Part shown: one piece after another, positions 52,697 through 63,262 of the stretch
How positions within the stretch are numbered: the stretch's first letter is position 1
Layout of the letters: every line of letters begins with the position of its first letter
Assembly (NCBI GenBank): GCA_010015805.1
Contig: ML978121.1
Span: forward strand, 2,790,001-2,854,000
Direction: 5' to 3'
Source of the DNA: Rhizodiscina lignyota
Lineage: Eukaryota > Ascomycota > Dothideomycetes > Aulographales > Rhizodiscinaceae
Length of the DNA: 64,000 nt
Translations under genes and position numbers: made by a program
The notes under the pieces: model-generated
What the model saw: only the letters and a program-made list of their open reading frames with translations
The model's database searches: none
What the model was told of the DNA's origin: nothing

Positions 52697-54846
52697 TCAT
52701 TCCTCACTTAAGCGCCACGCCCTCAATGGCAAGCCTTGCAGCTTCAGCACTGCCGGCTTGATATATCCCCAGAAAGTCAGCACGCCAATAATGATACAGA
52801 GTATATTTACAATGTAGAAACCATCTCGAGTGATGCTGCAAGTGCCGCCACCATCCCTGCAGCGGTGCTTCTCGGCCTCCAGCACGCAGCTGAAAGGCGC
52901 GGTGATGAGATCTCCTTTGAGTTCTGAAGGAGCGGTCTCGGGAGGAACGCAGGTAGCGACGGTGAACATGTCGATGAACTTGAGAACGAAGAAGCGAGGG
53001 AAGGTTCCGCCAAGATTGGATACGCTACACTTTCGTTAGCATCTGTGCAAAATTGACTAGGAATAATACTTACGTTGCGAGAAGGGTCATGTATGTTCCG
53101 CCAATGACAGGATCTGCAATCTTGGCGTGGAACGCGCTCGCTGCCACGAACATGACTGTGCCCATGAAAGTCGAGAAGACGTGTCCGCAGATGACAGCGA
53201 TCAGGTAGCCCGTATTAACACCTCCACTTGGGAAGAGCATGACGACTAACTGCGCTATTCCAGCAGCAATCAAACGACCAACGAATGCCCAGCACCACAG
53301 CTGCATGGGTGGATACGTGGCGCTCCATTTACCAACGTAGTAGCCTAGGCCAATTTCGAATGGAAAGTCGATAAGGACTGTTAGTGCGAGGTCATCCTGC
53401 GTGAATCCCTTGTCAAGCAACTTCAGAAACGTAGCGGCATCGTTGGCCTGGAATCCAATCTTCGCAATGAGATGGACGATAATGATCGACTGGATGTTCC
53501 TGAGCTTCAAAATTCCTCCCATCACTTTGTAGACATCCCAGACGCCTTCCGTGTTCTTTGTTAGTTCTTCGCGTTTGAGAAAGCCCAAGCCAAGGGTGAC
53601 AACGAGATAGAGCCACCCAGAAGCAGCGAGGGCGCCGCCAAGAGTAACAAGACCATAGTCCAGAGGCTCAGTCCGGAACCAGCGGTTCGCAAAATCTTTG
53701 GAGTTGAAGGCGAGAAAGACCGTAGACGACAAGAACTGGCCGGCAGTCAAGCCGACTGTCTGAGCCGTCGACGCGTAAGAGAGATTTTCGTGAGAAAGTA
53801 AAGTCAGAGCCCATCCTGCTAGCCTGTCAGTTACTACTCGTAGGTCAAGAAATGAGTGCCGTACCGTCTACTGCGATGTCCTGCGTTGCGCATGTGAAAA
53901 CGAGTCCAAACCACCACCATGTGAAGCCCCATACGCCAGCTCCATCATCCTCTCCAGCAGCATTTATCATGCCTTCAACTCTTGAAGCCAGCCAAAGCAT
54001 ACCGATGCCGCTCAATGTCTGTACGGGTAGGATCCAGCTCTTTCTTCTACCGATTTTCCGGCTCCAGACTGCGTCGACAATAGGACTCCATAGTAGCTTC
54101 AGGCTGTATGGGTATATTGCAAGCGAAAATACGCCTATCTGCCCATAGCTGACATGCTGCTTCAGCAAGAATGGTACAGATCCACTTGCAAGACCCATTG
54201 GCAACCCCTGGAGAAAGTACAGTAGCACCAGCATAAGGAAATTCCTCCGGTCTTTCTCAGGCAGTTCTGTGAAACCCCTTGAGACAGGTTCGTGATCGTG
54301 GCTCATCCGTGGCACTGGATCGTCCAACGTGAAGCTCTCTCTGCTCATCAAGTGCGCAGTCTGCGACGCAGACGTTGGCGAATCGAGAACGGCATGTTTG
54401 CGCCGATGCTCGAGTGGTCGTTCCATCGAGCCTGTCGCGTGGCCGTTTTGTTCACTGGCGTCTATAGATGTTTTTATCCCGTTCGGCCTACCCTTCTTGC
54501 CCATTTGGTGTGAAGACGAGGATGAGGGTCCGTCAGGATCGTCAGAGAGGTCGGAGTCGAATTCGTCAGGAGGGAGGAGCTTCTCGTTCTCTGCTTCGCC
54601 TGCTTCTGGTCTATGAGGTTCTAAAGATGTCCTACTATTTCTTCTATGACCCGATGAAAGTCGTGGCGTTCGCGGCGACACAGGAGAGTGTGGGGTTGGA
54701 AGTTCAGCGAGCTCGTGTGCGTTTCCAAGTTCGACGTCTACTCTAGAATTGCGGCTTAGGTGGACGGGCAAAATGTGTGGTTCAGACACAGAGGGAATGA
54801 CAGGAAGGCTAGTGTGAGGGAATGTGTTGCCTGTTGGTGGAGGCAT
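52697..54846 (-). CDS. Acetyl-CoA transporter (SLC33A1/AT-1 family)
   Basis: Imports acetyl-CoA across an organelle membrane, probably the ER. Exons 54846-53865, 53815-53074 and 53024-52697 give 683 residues. The first 190 residues are Ser-rich and disordered, then comes the first helix region FLMLVLLYFLQGLPMGLASG followed by VPFLLKQHVSYGQIGVFSLA and the conserved PYSLKLLWSPIVD and WSRKIGRRKSWILPVQ. The first junction yields ATQDIAVDGWALTLLSHENLSYAS, the SLC33 signature. Later KIGFQANDAATFLKLLDKGF follows the family pattern, and the C-terminus holds Cys-rich SCVLEAEKHRCRDGGGTC before a final helix. Acetyl-CoA import supports acetylation of secretory proteins in other eukaryotes; in fungi this is inferred. 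Confidence 0.92.
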
Positions 54847-55314
54847 AAATCCATGTGGTGAGTGGCGGTTGGTTGCTGAATGAGGCAGTTTGCGTCAAGT
54901 GCTACGGTGGCCTTTCAAGGTGCTTAGCTCCCCACAGGACTAGCAACGGAAACGGGTCGACGACTGGTGGGCGCCTTTTTGGCAGTTCTGCGAAATTTTC
55001 AAGAGCTGCATATAGACTCGGTGGTCGAGTGCAAGTCGAAAGGATAATACATGTAATCCGTCGTCTGATATAAGAAAGGGAGATCTATCTTCAGCCCAAT
55101 GCATGCCTGCATGCCGCGCTGATATGTATAGCTGAAAACCGCGCTAAGGCCGATGGAGAAATCTTTAAACATCCAGAACGCGACGTGAACAACAAATTCC
55201 CATACCTTCGAATGTCATTCAGTATTGTCCATTGAACAGACTGTCTTTTATTCAAGAACGCGCCGGACCTTCCAATTTCCTAAATACGTCCATCACGAGT
55301 TAAATTTCGCAACT
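54847..55314. other. Divergent promoter region, transporter and CENP-O genes
   Basis: 468 bases between divergent genes. No regulatory motif was recognised with confidence. Confidence 0.4.
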
Positions 55315-56226
55315 ATGGACGTATTAGAGGACGCGCCAACCACCCCACTCGATCGAGAAATCGCGTCAATACGCGCAGAGAGTACGTCAATTGACTCTAT
55401 GCTCCACTGACTCTATTGCTTACTGATATCTCGCGCAGTCGCTGCTCTTCGTCATCGCCGCTCTCTCCTTTCGACAACACTTCTGTCAGACCACCGAGTG
55501 CGCGATCGCATACAGCGCGCTAAGACAAATCGATCGCGACGCGCAATATCCTCAGAAGCTCTCGAAAGAGTCGCAGACCTCGCTGAGAAGCAAGAACGTC
55601 GAAATGTAGAAAACGCTTATCGCATCGGCGCCGGTGTCACCTCGTTCAAAGTACAAGACCCAGATCCACATGCAGTCGACGGTGGACGTGTTCTGGGCAT
55701 TCGCATTGAAGTATTCGACGCGCAGACGAAGAGCTTTGGCACGCCATACTACGTATTTCTAAATAGGCCATATGGTGCTGAAGGGGCGATGAGAGTACAC
55801 AAGCATACGGTTCCGCCGCATATTGGGATCAAAAATGTGGTCCACAAATATCTCCCACAGGAAGGAAAGCAGGATCTTGGGCGCTTTGCGCGTATGCTGA
55901 GAAGAGAGCTGGTGGCGCATCAGAAGCGAGTGGACTCTATTGAAGGACTCAAAGTTGAGGCAGAGCTACCAGAAGCTGGCCTCGAGAGTATCAAAGCAAC
56001 AGATATCAGTGCTAGGGAAATGGTCATCACGTGGAACGACGGGTGTACCGGAAGAGTTAAGATCGGGAAGGATGGAAGCATTGATGGAGTTACTGTGAGA
56101 GAAGAAGGTGCAAATACGCAGAAAGTTGCAGGGACGAGGAGAAGAGGCCGAGAGCGTGCTATTGCGGGTGGTGACGGCAGAATCGAGGGGGTCATCCGTA
56201 GGCTACTCAAGGAGGGTGGATGGTGA
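55315..56226 (+). CDS. CENP-O (Mcm21/Mal2-like) kinetochore protein
   Basis: A subunit of the inner kinetochore COMA/CCAN complex at centromeres. Exons 55315-55381 and 55439-56226 give 284 residues. The N-terminus (MDVLEDAPTTPLDREIASIRAE) is followed across the intron by IAALRHRRSLLSTTLL, a coiled-coil-like stretch. The RWD-like core reads NAYRIGAGVTSFKVQDPDPH, then VLGIRIEVFDAQTKSFGTPY and YVFLNRPYGAEGAMRVHKHT, continuing PHIGIKNVVHKYLP and DLGRFARMLRRELVAHQKRV. These blocks are distinctive of the fungal CENP-O family. Its last base lies 85 bases from the end of the convergent carrier gene. Confidence 0.9.
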
Positions 56227-56311
56227 AATGCGACTCTGAAAAACAATACTGCGATCTCTAAATTCTAGGGTATTCTATCAATACAAGCCCTTCTGGGACG
56301 CTGAGTAGAGT

Positions 56312-57747
56312 TCATGACAAAAGGATGTCGTAACCGTCTTGCTGGATCCTGACTTCATTATTGCCAATGCCATATCTCCTTCGCACGAGTTCGAAGACAA
56401 TGAGTCCAGCGCTGGTACTAGGCGTTTGCCGGATCGTGTTCCAGAGGAAGTCTTTGTAAAGCCATCTTCTCCAACCTCCAATCCTTCTAGCTTGTCTTTT
56501 ACATTGCTCGTACGTCTTTTCATATGCGTGATAATACAATCTGAATATACTAGGCCTCGAACGTTGCAGTTTCGCTGCGTAATCCAGCGACTCTAATCGG
56601 TTGTAATGTACGTTTTGGATCTGAGTGAGCGGATGTTGAATTAATTGCTGAGCTACGGAGGCAGATACTCCAGCCAAGAGGAGGAACGCCGGTTCCAGCG
56701 CATAATGGGGCCGAATCACGGGAGGTTTGCCGTCAGCAGTAGCAGGAGCTGAGTTCTTCCAGCTCAGAACTGCGGATACAGATTGGTTGCCGTAAACACG
56801 AGTTAGGAAACCGTAGTAAGCCTGCGACTTGGTATACTCGAACGCGGCGAAGAATGCGCCGTACCCAAGGGAGTCTTTCAAGAATGTGAGAGTGTAACCA
56901 GCGAAGACACCTTGAGGTCCAATAGTTCGAAGTTTGTCATAAGCATAGTGCCACATGCCTACAAGGTGGTCAGCTACTATGCAGGATTATTTTCGAATCG
57001 GTCACACAACTCACTCTTCCAACGACCTTCCAGCATTTCACTGGTCTTGAAACGAACCTGCAACGCATCCAAGGGAGCAGCAACAAGTGATTGAATAGAA
57101 CCAGCAGAAAAACCTGCGGTAAAGGTATACACAAGTGGAGGTGGTGGGTGTACTCTCTTTTGAGACCGTGCTGCCGGCTCATAAAGAGCGGCAAGGGTTT
57201 GGAGATATGAAGTATAAAGCACAGCGCCGACACTAATACGTAGAAGTTAATTGGCCGAGAATGTTGTCAAATAATGAGGTTTACTGTACCTAACGTTTGC
57301 TAGCAAAGGCGGAAGAACTTGTCGTGGGATGAAACTCCACCCGTGATTCTTAACAGCATACGCCAGCAGACCAGGAGTCGAAGTCTTCAATGACCAAGGA
57401 GCATTCTCTTTGACCCGGGGGTTAATGGCTCGGGCGTAACCCTTTACAATAGAGCGTTAGAGAGCTTTCTAGCCTGTGAATAGGATGGAAAGGGAGTTTC
57501 CTACCATATAGCTTTGAAATGTCAGCATTGTGTCCTACTCGTTGGAACGATGCATGACTTACTCGACCCGTGTGCGGAAGAAGGCTTTGACGGGAGCCCT
57601 GAAATAGAACTGAACCATCTGAGCAATAATCGCCCTGCTACCTGCTGCAGATGCTCCCGTCGCCGCATTATTCTTTGGCTTTCTCCCATCCCCGAGAGCA
57701 GATGAAGGAGGGAAATCCACAGGGCGGCCATCAAGCGGAGACGTCAT
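56312..57747 (-). CDS. Mitochondrial carrier-type protein with a 7-nt exon
   Basis: Exons: 57747-57563, 57511-57505 (7 nt), 57441-57290, 57232-57015 and 56958-56312; the total of 402 codons fits in frame at every junction. The protein starts MTSPLDGRPVDFPPSSALGD. The micro-exon contributes to RVDYMGYARAINPRVKENAP. Later comes LLANVSVGAVLYTSYLQTLA, then PPPPLVYTFTAGFSAGSIQS followed by LVAAPLDALQVRFKTSEMLE, a solute-carrier repeat with a relaxed signature (P-L-D-x-L-Q rather than PxDxxK/R), and GVFAGYTLTFLKDSLGYGAF. A last repeat contains LLAGVSASVAQQLIQHPLTQIQ. It belongs to a fungal-type carrier of the inner mitochondrial membrane; the transported substrate is unknown. The degenerate signatures suggest a divergent carrier. 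Confidence 0.85.
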
Positions 57748-58089
57748 GGTCAACTACTGCCGAAAAGGCGCCTCAATAATTCACTCATCGTGAATCACAC
57801 TCAGTGTCTCGCAAGCCCAAGAAAGACCATCTTCTCAAGATATCTTGCGGCGTCGCTGCCTGGAGAGAGCTGCAGCAGTGAACCTCAAGTCAGTGCCGCT
57901 CGTTCCGCGCTAACCTAATCGGGTATAATGAGAAGAGGTCCCGCGTAATAGCAAAGCGCGGCGCGTTCATATGCACACCTCAGTACTTAAACAACCTTCC
58001 TCCCCACTTTCACCTTCCTTCCTACAACCCTCAAACCTTTCGCGCAGCTCCATCGACAAACCCACAGCTGCCACGAAATCGCCGCGACC
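57748..58089. promoter_or_regulatory. Divergent promoter, carrier and SPT16 genes
   Basis: 342 bases between two divergent start codons. Bases 57960-58089 on the SPT16 side are C/T-rich (CCTTCCTCCCCACTTTC), typical of a strong fungal leader. No TATA box was seen. Confidence 0.5.
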
Positions 58090-61000
58090 ATGGCTGAGGA
58101 GATTGCGATCGATAAGCAGCTCTTTCACGATCGACTTTCGTCATTTCAGTCGCAGTGGAAGGCCGATAAGCGCGCAGGCGACGCGTTATTCAACGGTGCC
58201 GGATCGATCGTGGTGTGTGTTGGCAAGGCAAATGAAGGTCACTACACAAAGAGCGCTGCTTTGCAGGTATGAGACTGCGAAAATCAAGGACATCTTGCAT
58301 CGTGCTGACTTTTGCGTGAAGCTCTGGCTACTAGGCTATGAATTTCCCTCCACACTCTTCGTTCTATCGCCCGAGGCTATTCACATCGTGACGACAAAGA
58401 AGAAAGGTCGGCATTCACACGCTGGGAGTAGATCGGGAGGCTGACTTTTGGTTGACAGCGGCATATTTGGAGCCTCTCAAAGGTGGCAAGGTCCCTGTGG
58501 AGATATACGTCCGCGGCAAAGATGCAGAGCAAAATGCCAAGCAATTTGAGACTTGCGTCGAAGTCATCAAGGCAGGAGGCGTAGGGACACACGTTCTGCC
58601 AGAGAGATTCCCAATGCTAACAATACGAATAGAAGCACGTCGGAACCTTACCGAAGGACGAGGCCAGCGGCCCCTTCGTCGACGATTGGAAGACGGCTTT
58701 CGAAGCTATCTCAAAAGAGGTCGAGGAAGTGAACATATCCAGCGCGCTCTCAAATGCCGCTTTGTCAGTCAAGGATGAACCTGAATTGCGCGCCATTCGC
58801 GATGCATCGAAAGCATCTGCCATTGTCATGCAGAAGTATTTCGTTGAGGAGATGTCTGAAATTGTGGACGCAGAGAAGAAGATCACTCACAAGGCCCTGG
58901 CACAAAAGGTCAACGACAAGCTTGATGACACCAAGTTCTTCCAGAAGAACAAGATTTCCAGCAGTTTCGACCCCGTCCATCTGGACTGGGATTTCCTGCC
59001 TACGGTGCAAAGCGGCGGCAACTACGATCTGAAATTTGTGAAGGATCCCGATGATCACAATCTCCATGCAGGCATCATCGTCTCAGCGCTTGGTTTGCGC
59101 TACAAGTCCTACTCATCCTTGGTCGCGCGAACATATCTGGTCGACCCTACTAAGGCTCAAGAAAGTGCCTACAAGCTCCTACTCCAAGTCCATCTCGAAG
59201 TTGTCAAGGCTCTCCGTCCCGGTGCTGTGGCAAAGGACATCTATCAAAAGGCCATTGCAGCTGTAAAGGCTAAGAAGCCTGACCTAGAGTCTCACTTCGT
59301 CAAAAACGTCGGCATCGGTATCGGCATTGAGTCTCAAGACCCAGAGCTGGTTTTGAACGCAAAGAATACTCGCACCCTCAAGGACGGCATGACGCTCGCT
59401 ATCACAGTTGGCTTTTCCAACGTCACAAACCCGAATTCGCAGAATAAGAAGAGTAACACTTATTCCCTGGTGATTTCGGACACTGTTCGTGTAGGCGATG
59501 AGGGAGGTCTAGTGTTCACTAAAGATGCTGCCACAGACCTGGAGACGGTGGCGTTCTTCTTCAATGACGAAGAAGAGGCGCCCGCGCCTAAGAAGGAGAA
59601 GAAGCAGCCAGGCAGGTCAAGTGCTATTGCTCAAAAGAATACGCTGGCAACTCGACTTCGTGGTGAACGCACCACAGTTCAAAACGAAGAGAAGGAGCGA
59701 GCTCGACAAGAGCATCAGAGAGAGCTCCACCAGAAGAAGCAGAAGGAGGGTCTGGAGAAGTATGGCAAGGGCACGGGAAGCTTGAATGGCGTAGAGGAAA
59801 AGAAGTTCAAGCGATTCGACTCGTATAAGCGCGACGATCAATTTCCGACCAAGGTCCGCGAGTTGGTCGTTATTCTGGATCAGCAGGCGCAAAGCGTTGT
59901 CTGTCCCATAATGGGTCGGCCAGTGCCTTTCCATTTGAATACGATTAAGAACGCCAGTACGACGAACGAAGGAGAGTTCACTTCTCTCCGAATCAACTTC
60001 CTTTCTCCTGGCCAAGGTGTCGGTCGCAAGGACGACCAGCCGTTCGAAGACGCTTCTGCTCACTTCATCCGGAGCTTGACTTTCAGATCGAAAGACAAGG
60101 ACCGCATGGAGACTATCAGCAACAAGATCACTGAGATGAAGAAGGAGATCGTTCGGCGCGAGAACGAAAAGAAGCAGCTGGAAGACGTGGTCGAGCAAGA
60201 CAAACTCATTCTTGCCAAAGGTGAATTTTCTCAATTGCGGTACCTTACAGCTACTAACACGTTTCAGGCAATCGTCCACAAATTCTCGATCTTGTTTTCC
60301 TCCGTCCAGGTTTCGATGGAAAGCGTGTGCCCGGCAGAGTCGAAATCCATCAGAACGGTCTGCGCTACGTGCATCATCAGACTAATCAGATGCTCGAGGT
60401 GCCCTTCAGCAATATCAAGCACTTGTTCTTCCAACCTTCCGAGCATGAGCTCATCGTCATCATCCACATCCACCTCATGAACCCGATCATGGTGGGCAAG
60501 AAGAAGTCCAAGGACGTTCAGTTCTACCGCGAGGCAACCGAGATGCAATTCGATGAGACAGGCAACCGCAAGCGTCGCCATCGCTTCAACGACGAGGACG
60601 AGTTCGAGGCTGAGCAAGAAGAGCGCAAGCGACGTATTGCGCTCGATAAGGAGTTCATGCAATTCGCCAAGAGGATCGCCGACGCTGGACGGGAGTATGA
60701 TCTCAAGGTCGACCAGCCATTCCGTGGCATGTCCTTCAACGGCGTGCCGTCAAGGAGCAGCGTCTTGATGCAGCCGACCACCGACTGTATCATCCAGTTG
60801 ACTGAGCCGCCATTCACGGTGCTCACGATGAGCGAGGTGGAAGTCATTCATCTCGAGCGTGTCCAGTTTGGCCTCAAGAACTTCGACATGGTGATCGTGT
60901 TCAAGGACTACAATCGAGCGCCATTCCACATCAACACCATCCCCGTTGAATCCCTCGAGACCGTCAAGGACTGGATTGACTCCATCGAGATCCCTTACTC

Positions 61001-61364
61001 CGAAGGCCCTGTTAATCTCCAGTGGCCGACTATCATGAAGACTGTCACTTCCGATCCCCACCAATTCTACGTAGATGGTGGTTGGAGCTTCTTGGGTGGT
61101 GATGATGATGAATCAGACGAGGAGTCAGAGGAGGAGTCTGCATTTGAGATGAGCGATGAAGAACTCGCAGAGAGCGTGAGCGAGTCTGACGGGGAGAGTG
61201 ACTTTGATGAAAACGCTAGCGAGGAGGCCAGCGAAGCGGACATGAGTGGCGAGGACAGCGACGGTGAAGACTGGGACGAGATGGAGGCAAAGGCCAAGAA
61301 GAAGGATAAGGAGTCTGGACTGGATGATGGTGATGCTGATCGAGGCAAGAAGAGGAAGCGCTAA
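58090..61364 (+). CDS. SPT16: FACT complex histone chaperone Spt16
   Basis: The large FACT subunit, which disassembles and reassembles nucleosomes in transcription and replication. Five exons: 58090-58266, 58322-58406, 58459-58580, 58633-60220 and 60268-61364, giving 1022 residues, close to the family length. The N-terminus AIDKQLFHDRLSSFQSQWKA leads into the aminopeptidase-like domain (LWLLGYEFPSTLFVLSPEAI; GTLPKDEASGPFVDDWKTAF), which lacks catalytic activity. The middle has KKEKKQPGRSSAIAQKNTLATRLR and the dimerisation/histone-binding PH domains (NRPQILDLVFLRPGFDGKRV; FFQPSEHELIVIIHIHLMNP; QPFRGMSFNGVPSRSSVLMQ). The C-terminal tail is strongly acidic (DDDESDEESEEESAFEMSDE) and ends DRGKKRKR, as in other Spt16 proteins. 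The third junction uses GTAGGG and a GCTAAC branch. Confidence 0.97.
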
Positions 61365-62418
61365 AGCAGATGGTGCTTGGTGTCGTTGAATCCGACACAA
61401 TACCGACCTTTTCAAAGGGCTGAATGCTCTTTGGGCGAAGGTGCTACATACAGTTCAGGGGGGACACTTTCTTCTTCGAGGAGGCAATTTGAGCTTGCTT
61501 CTATGTTGATTAATTCATCTGGCAGAAATCGGAGCAATTTCTGAGGATGACTCGTGCACTGGATCGTTCCGAGACCCTCGGCTGCCAGGCTGGGCTATCG
61601 TCTCTAACAAACTAGGGAATAATAAGGCTGTGCCTTCCTCGAACTATATTTCGCGCAGTTCATCCTGCGTTTCGTTCTACTGTGAAATCTTTTCAAACTC
61701 TTCGATCCATTCTGAAGTGGATTATTTCTGAGGTGGTGGCGCCAATGGCATCGTCATGTCGTCGAAGCTCTACTCATTTGCTACTGAGGATCCGGCTGCG
61801 GCCCGCATCGCAACTGGACTGTTAGCGTCCGATCTTGTATTGCTCTTTATTTTGATATTTAGCTCGGCCATCGCTTGGCTATTCCTTGACCTCTGAGTGG
61901 AGTGTATGGAGATATTGAGGGAACACACTTCCTCGATGTTGAAAGTACAGCTGCACAGTGCTTTCGACACTGTGTCCACTTGATGGCTGGCTGGAAAGTG
62001 TATTCATCGGACTTCTCGGGCACTCGATTGTACTTGTCCCCCAATAACAGTGAAGCTGACTAGCAGTCTACAGCACCATAGATCCACGAATATCCCCGCT
62101 GAGAACGCTAGATTGCTCAGTTCGGTAAGGTTGGCTCGGATTGCAACCTACAAGTCCATACGATACGCTATGAGAAGCCTGAGTGAGTGGATCAATAGTT
62201 ATGCTGTTGTGCTGTGACCAAGACATTCTCCAGACACCAGGATGGTGTGAAGCATATTGGATCCGCGTTCGACAGGAATATCGGGTATATCTTCAACACC
62301 CTCGCTGTTGTTTCGCTAAACACAGCCTTCTGCACCCAAAACTCTTTACTAGCAGCAGACCAGCAACCTATCCTTCCCGGACACTGAATACCTCGATCTT
62401 GAACCGTCCTCCACTGTC
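61365..62418. other. Intergenic region with one tiny membrane-type ORF
   Basis: One kilobase after SPT16. Apart from the 46-codon frame listed separately (61756-61896), no gene was supported. Several open frames overlap each other on both strands without motifs. Confidence 0.4.
61756..61896 (+). CDS. Candidate 46-residue single-span peptide
   Basis: ATG at 61756 opens MSSKLYSFATEDPAAARIAT followed by a hydrophobic stretch LASDLVLLFILIFSSAIAWL and a stop at 61896. The layout, a short soluble head and one transmembrane helix, resembles small membrane subunits, but no family is recognised and the flanks show no clear promoter. This may be chance. Confidence 0.2.
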   Translation: MSSKLYSFATEDPAAARIATGLLASDLVLLFILIFSSAIAWLFLDL

Positions 62419-63006
62419 ATGAAGATCAACAGCTTCGCCATTCTCACCCTCTTCTCTCTAACGTCTTGTGGTGTAGCCCGGCGGGGAAGCAGGGTGAGAG
62501 TCTATGGCTCGTTCCCTTGAAGAGTCAGTCAGGATCCCCAAGTCTTGACAAATGAGTATGCTCGTATCAGGACATCGTTGGTGACTAGAGCTTGGTAGAT
62601 GACAACGATCCTAATGTCCAAAAGTCCCGAGTGACGGCCTTCGCTAACACGGGTGAGGGACTGAAGATCGAATGCTGGGAAATCTTATTGAAGCTCGCGG
62701 CGCGAAGGGTGGTGATGTCGCAGCTTAAGATGAGGACCACGAAACGTATGCCATTACTTCGAGGATAACTCGTCGTCGTCGTCGTCGTCGCAGAAGCGAT
62801 GTGCAAAGCCGACGGTCGAAACCTACTTCAACATGCGAGCCATCAGCGGGTCCGATACCACTCTGACCGCCTTCTCATTCGTCGGCCCGCCAGATCATAC
62901 GGTTTTTCACGAGGATCTATGCAACTTTGCCGGACTGAAGCCAGTCTCTCCATCTAGCCAGCGTGTCGCAGACTCTAGAAAGTTCCGCTTCCAGTCCCAG
63001 GAGTAG
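62419..63006 (+). pseudogene. Probable decayed gene of a small secreted protein
   Basis: ATG at 62419 encodes a signal-peptide-like start (MKINSFAILTLFSLTSCGVA) followed by RRGSR and a consensus donor (GTGAGA at 62494). The likely continuation after the acceptor at 62570 is DIVGD, a TAG stop (62586-62588), then SLVDDNDPNVQKSRVTAFAN and GEGLKIECWEI. Further pieces lie in other frames: EARGAKGGDVAA (about 62690) and CHYFEDN followed by a Ser run and QKRCAKPTVETYFNMRAISG, ending at a TAG near 63006. One stop and at least two frame changes suggest a degenerate gene rather than several introns. The IECWEI phrase loosely recalls LQCWRF of the cupin-like secreted protein at 48 kb, not enough for a relation. 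Confidence 0.4.
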
Positions 63007-63262
63007 CAATTGAGTAGTAACTACGATAAGTCATTGATTCGATCGTCTAAATGGATGATGCTATAGTGGGAAGGTCTGAATTGGACCTTTACCTACACAT
63101 AGGTAGACTGTAGTGTGAGAGTTTAGCCTCGAAACCGACGATTGGTCGGTAGGTGTTTAGAGATAAAAGACGGGATACTTGGATATATTTACATTCCACT
63201 CTGAACGCGATTAAATCACATAATAACAGAACTACTATAATGCCCCATTGTGTCTTTACATT

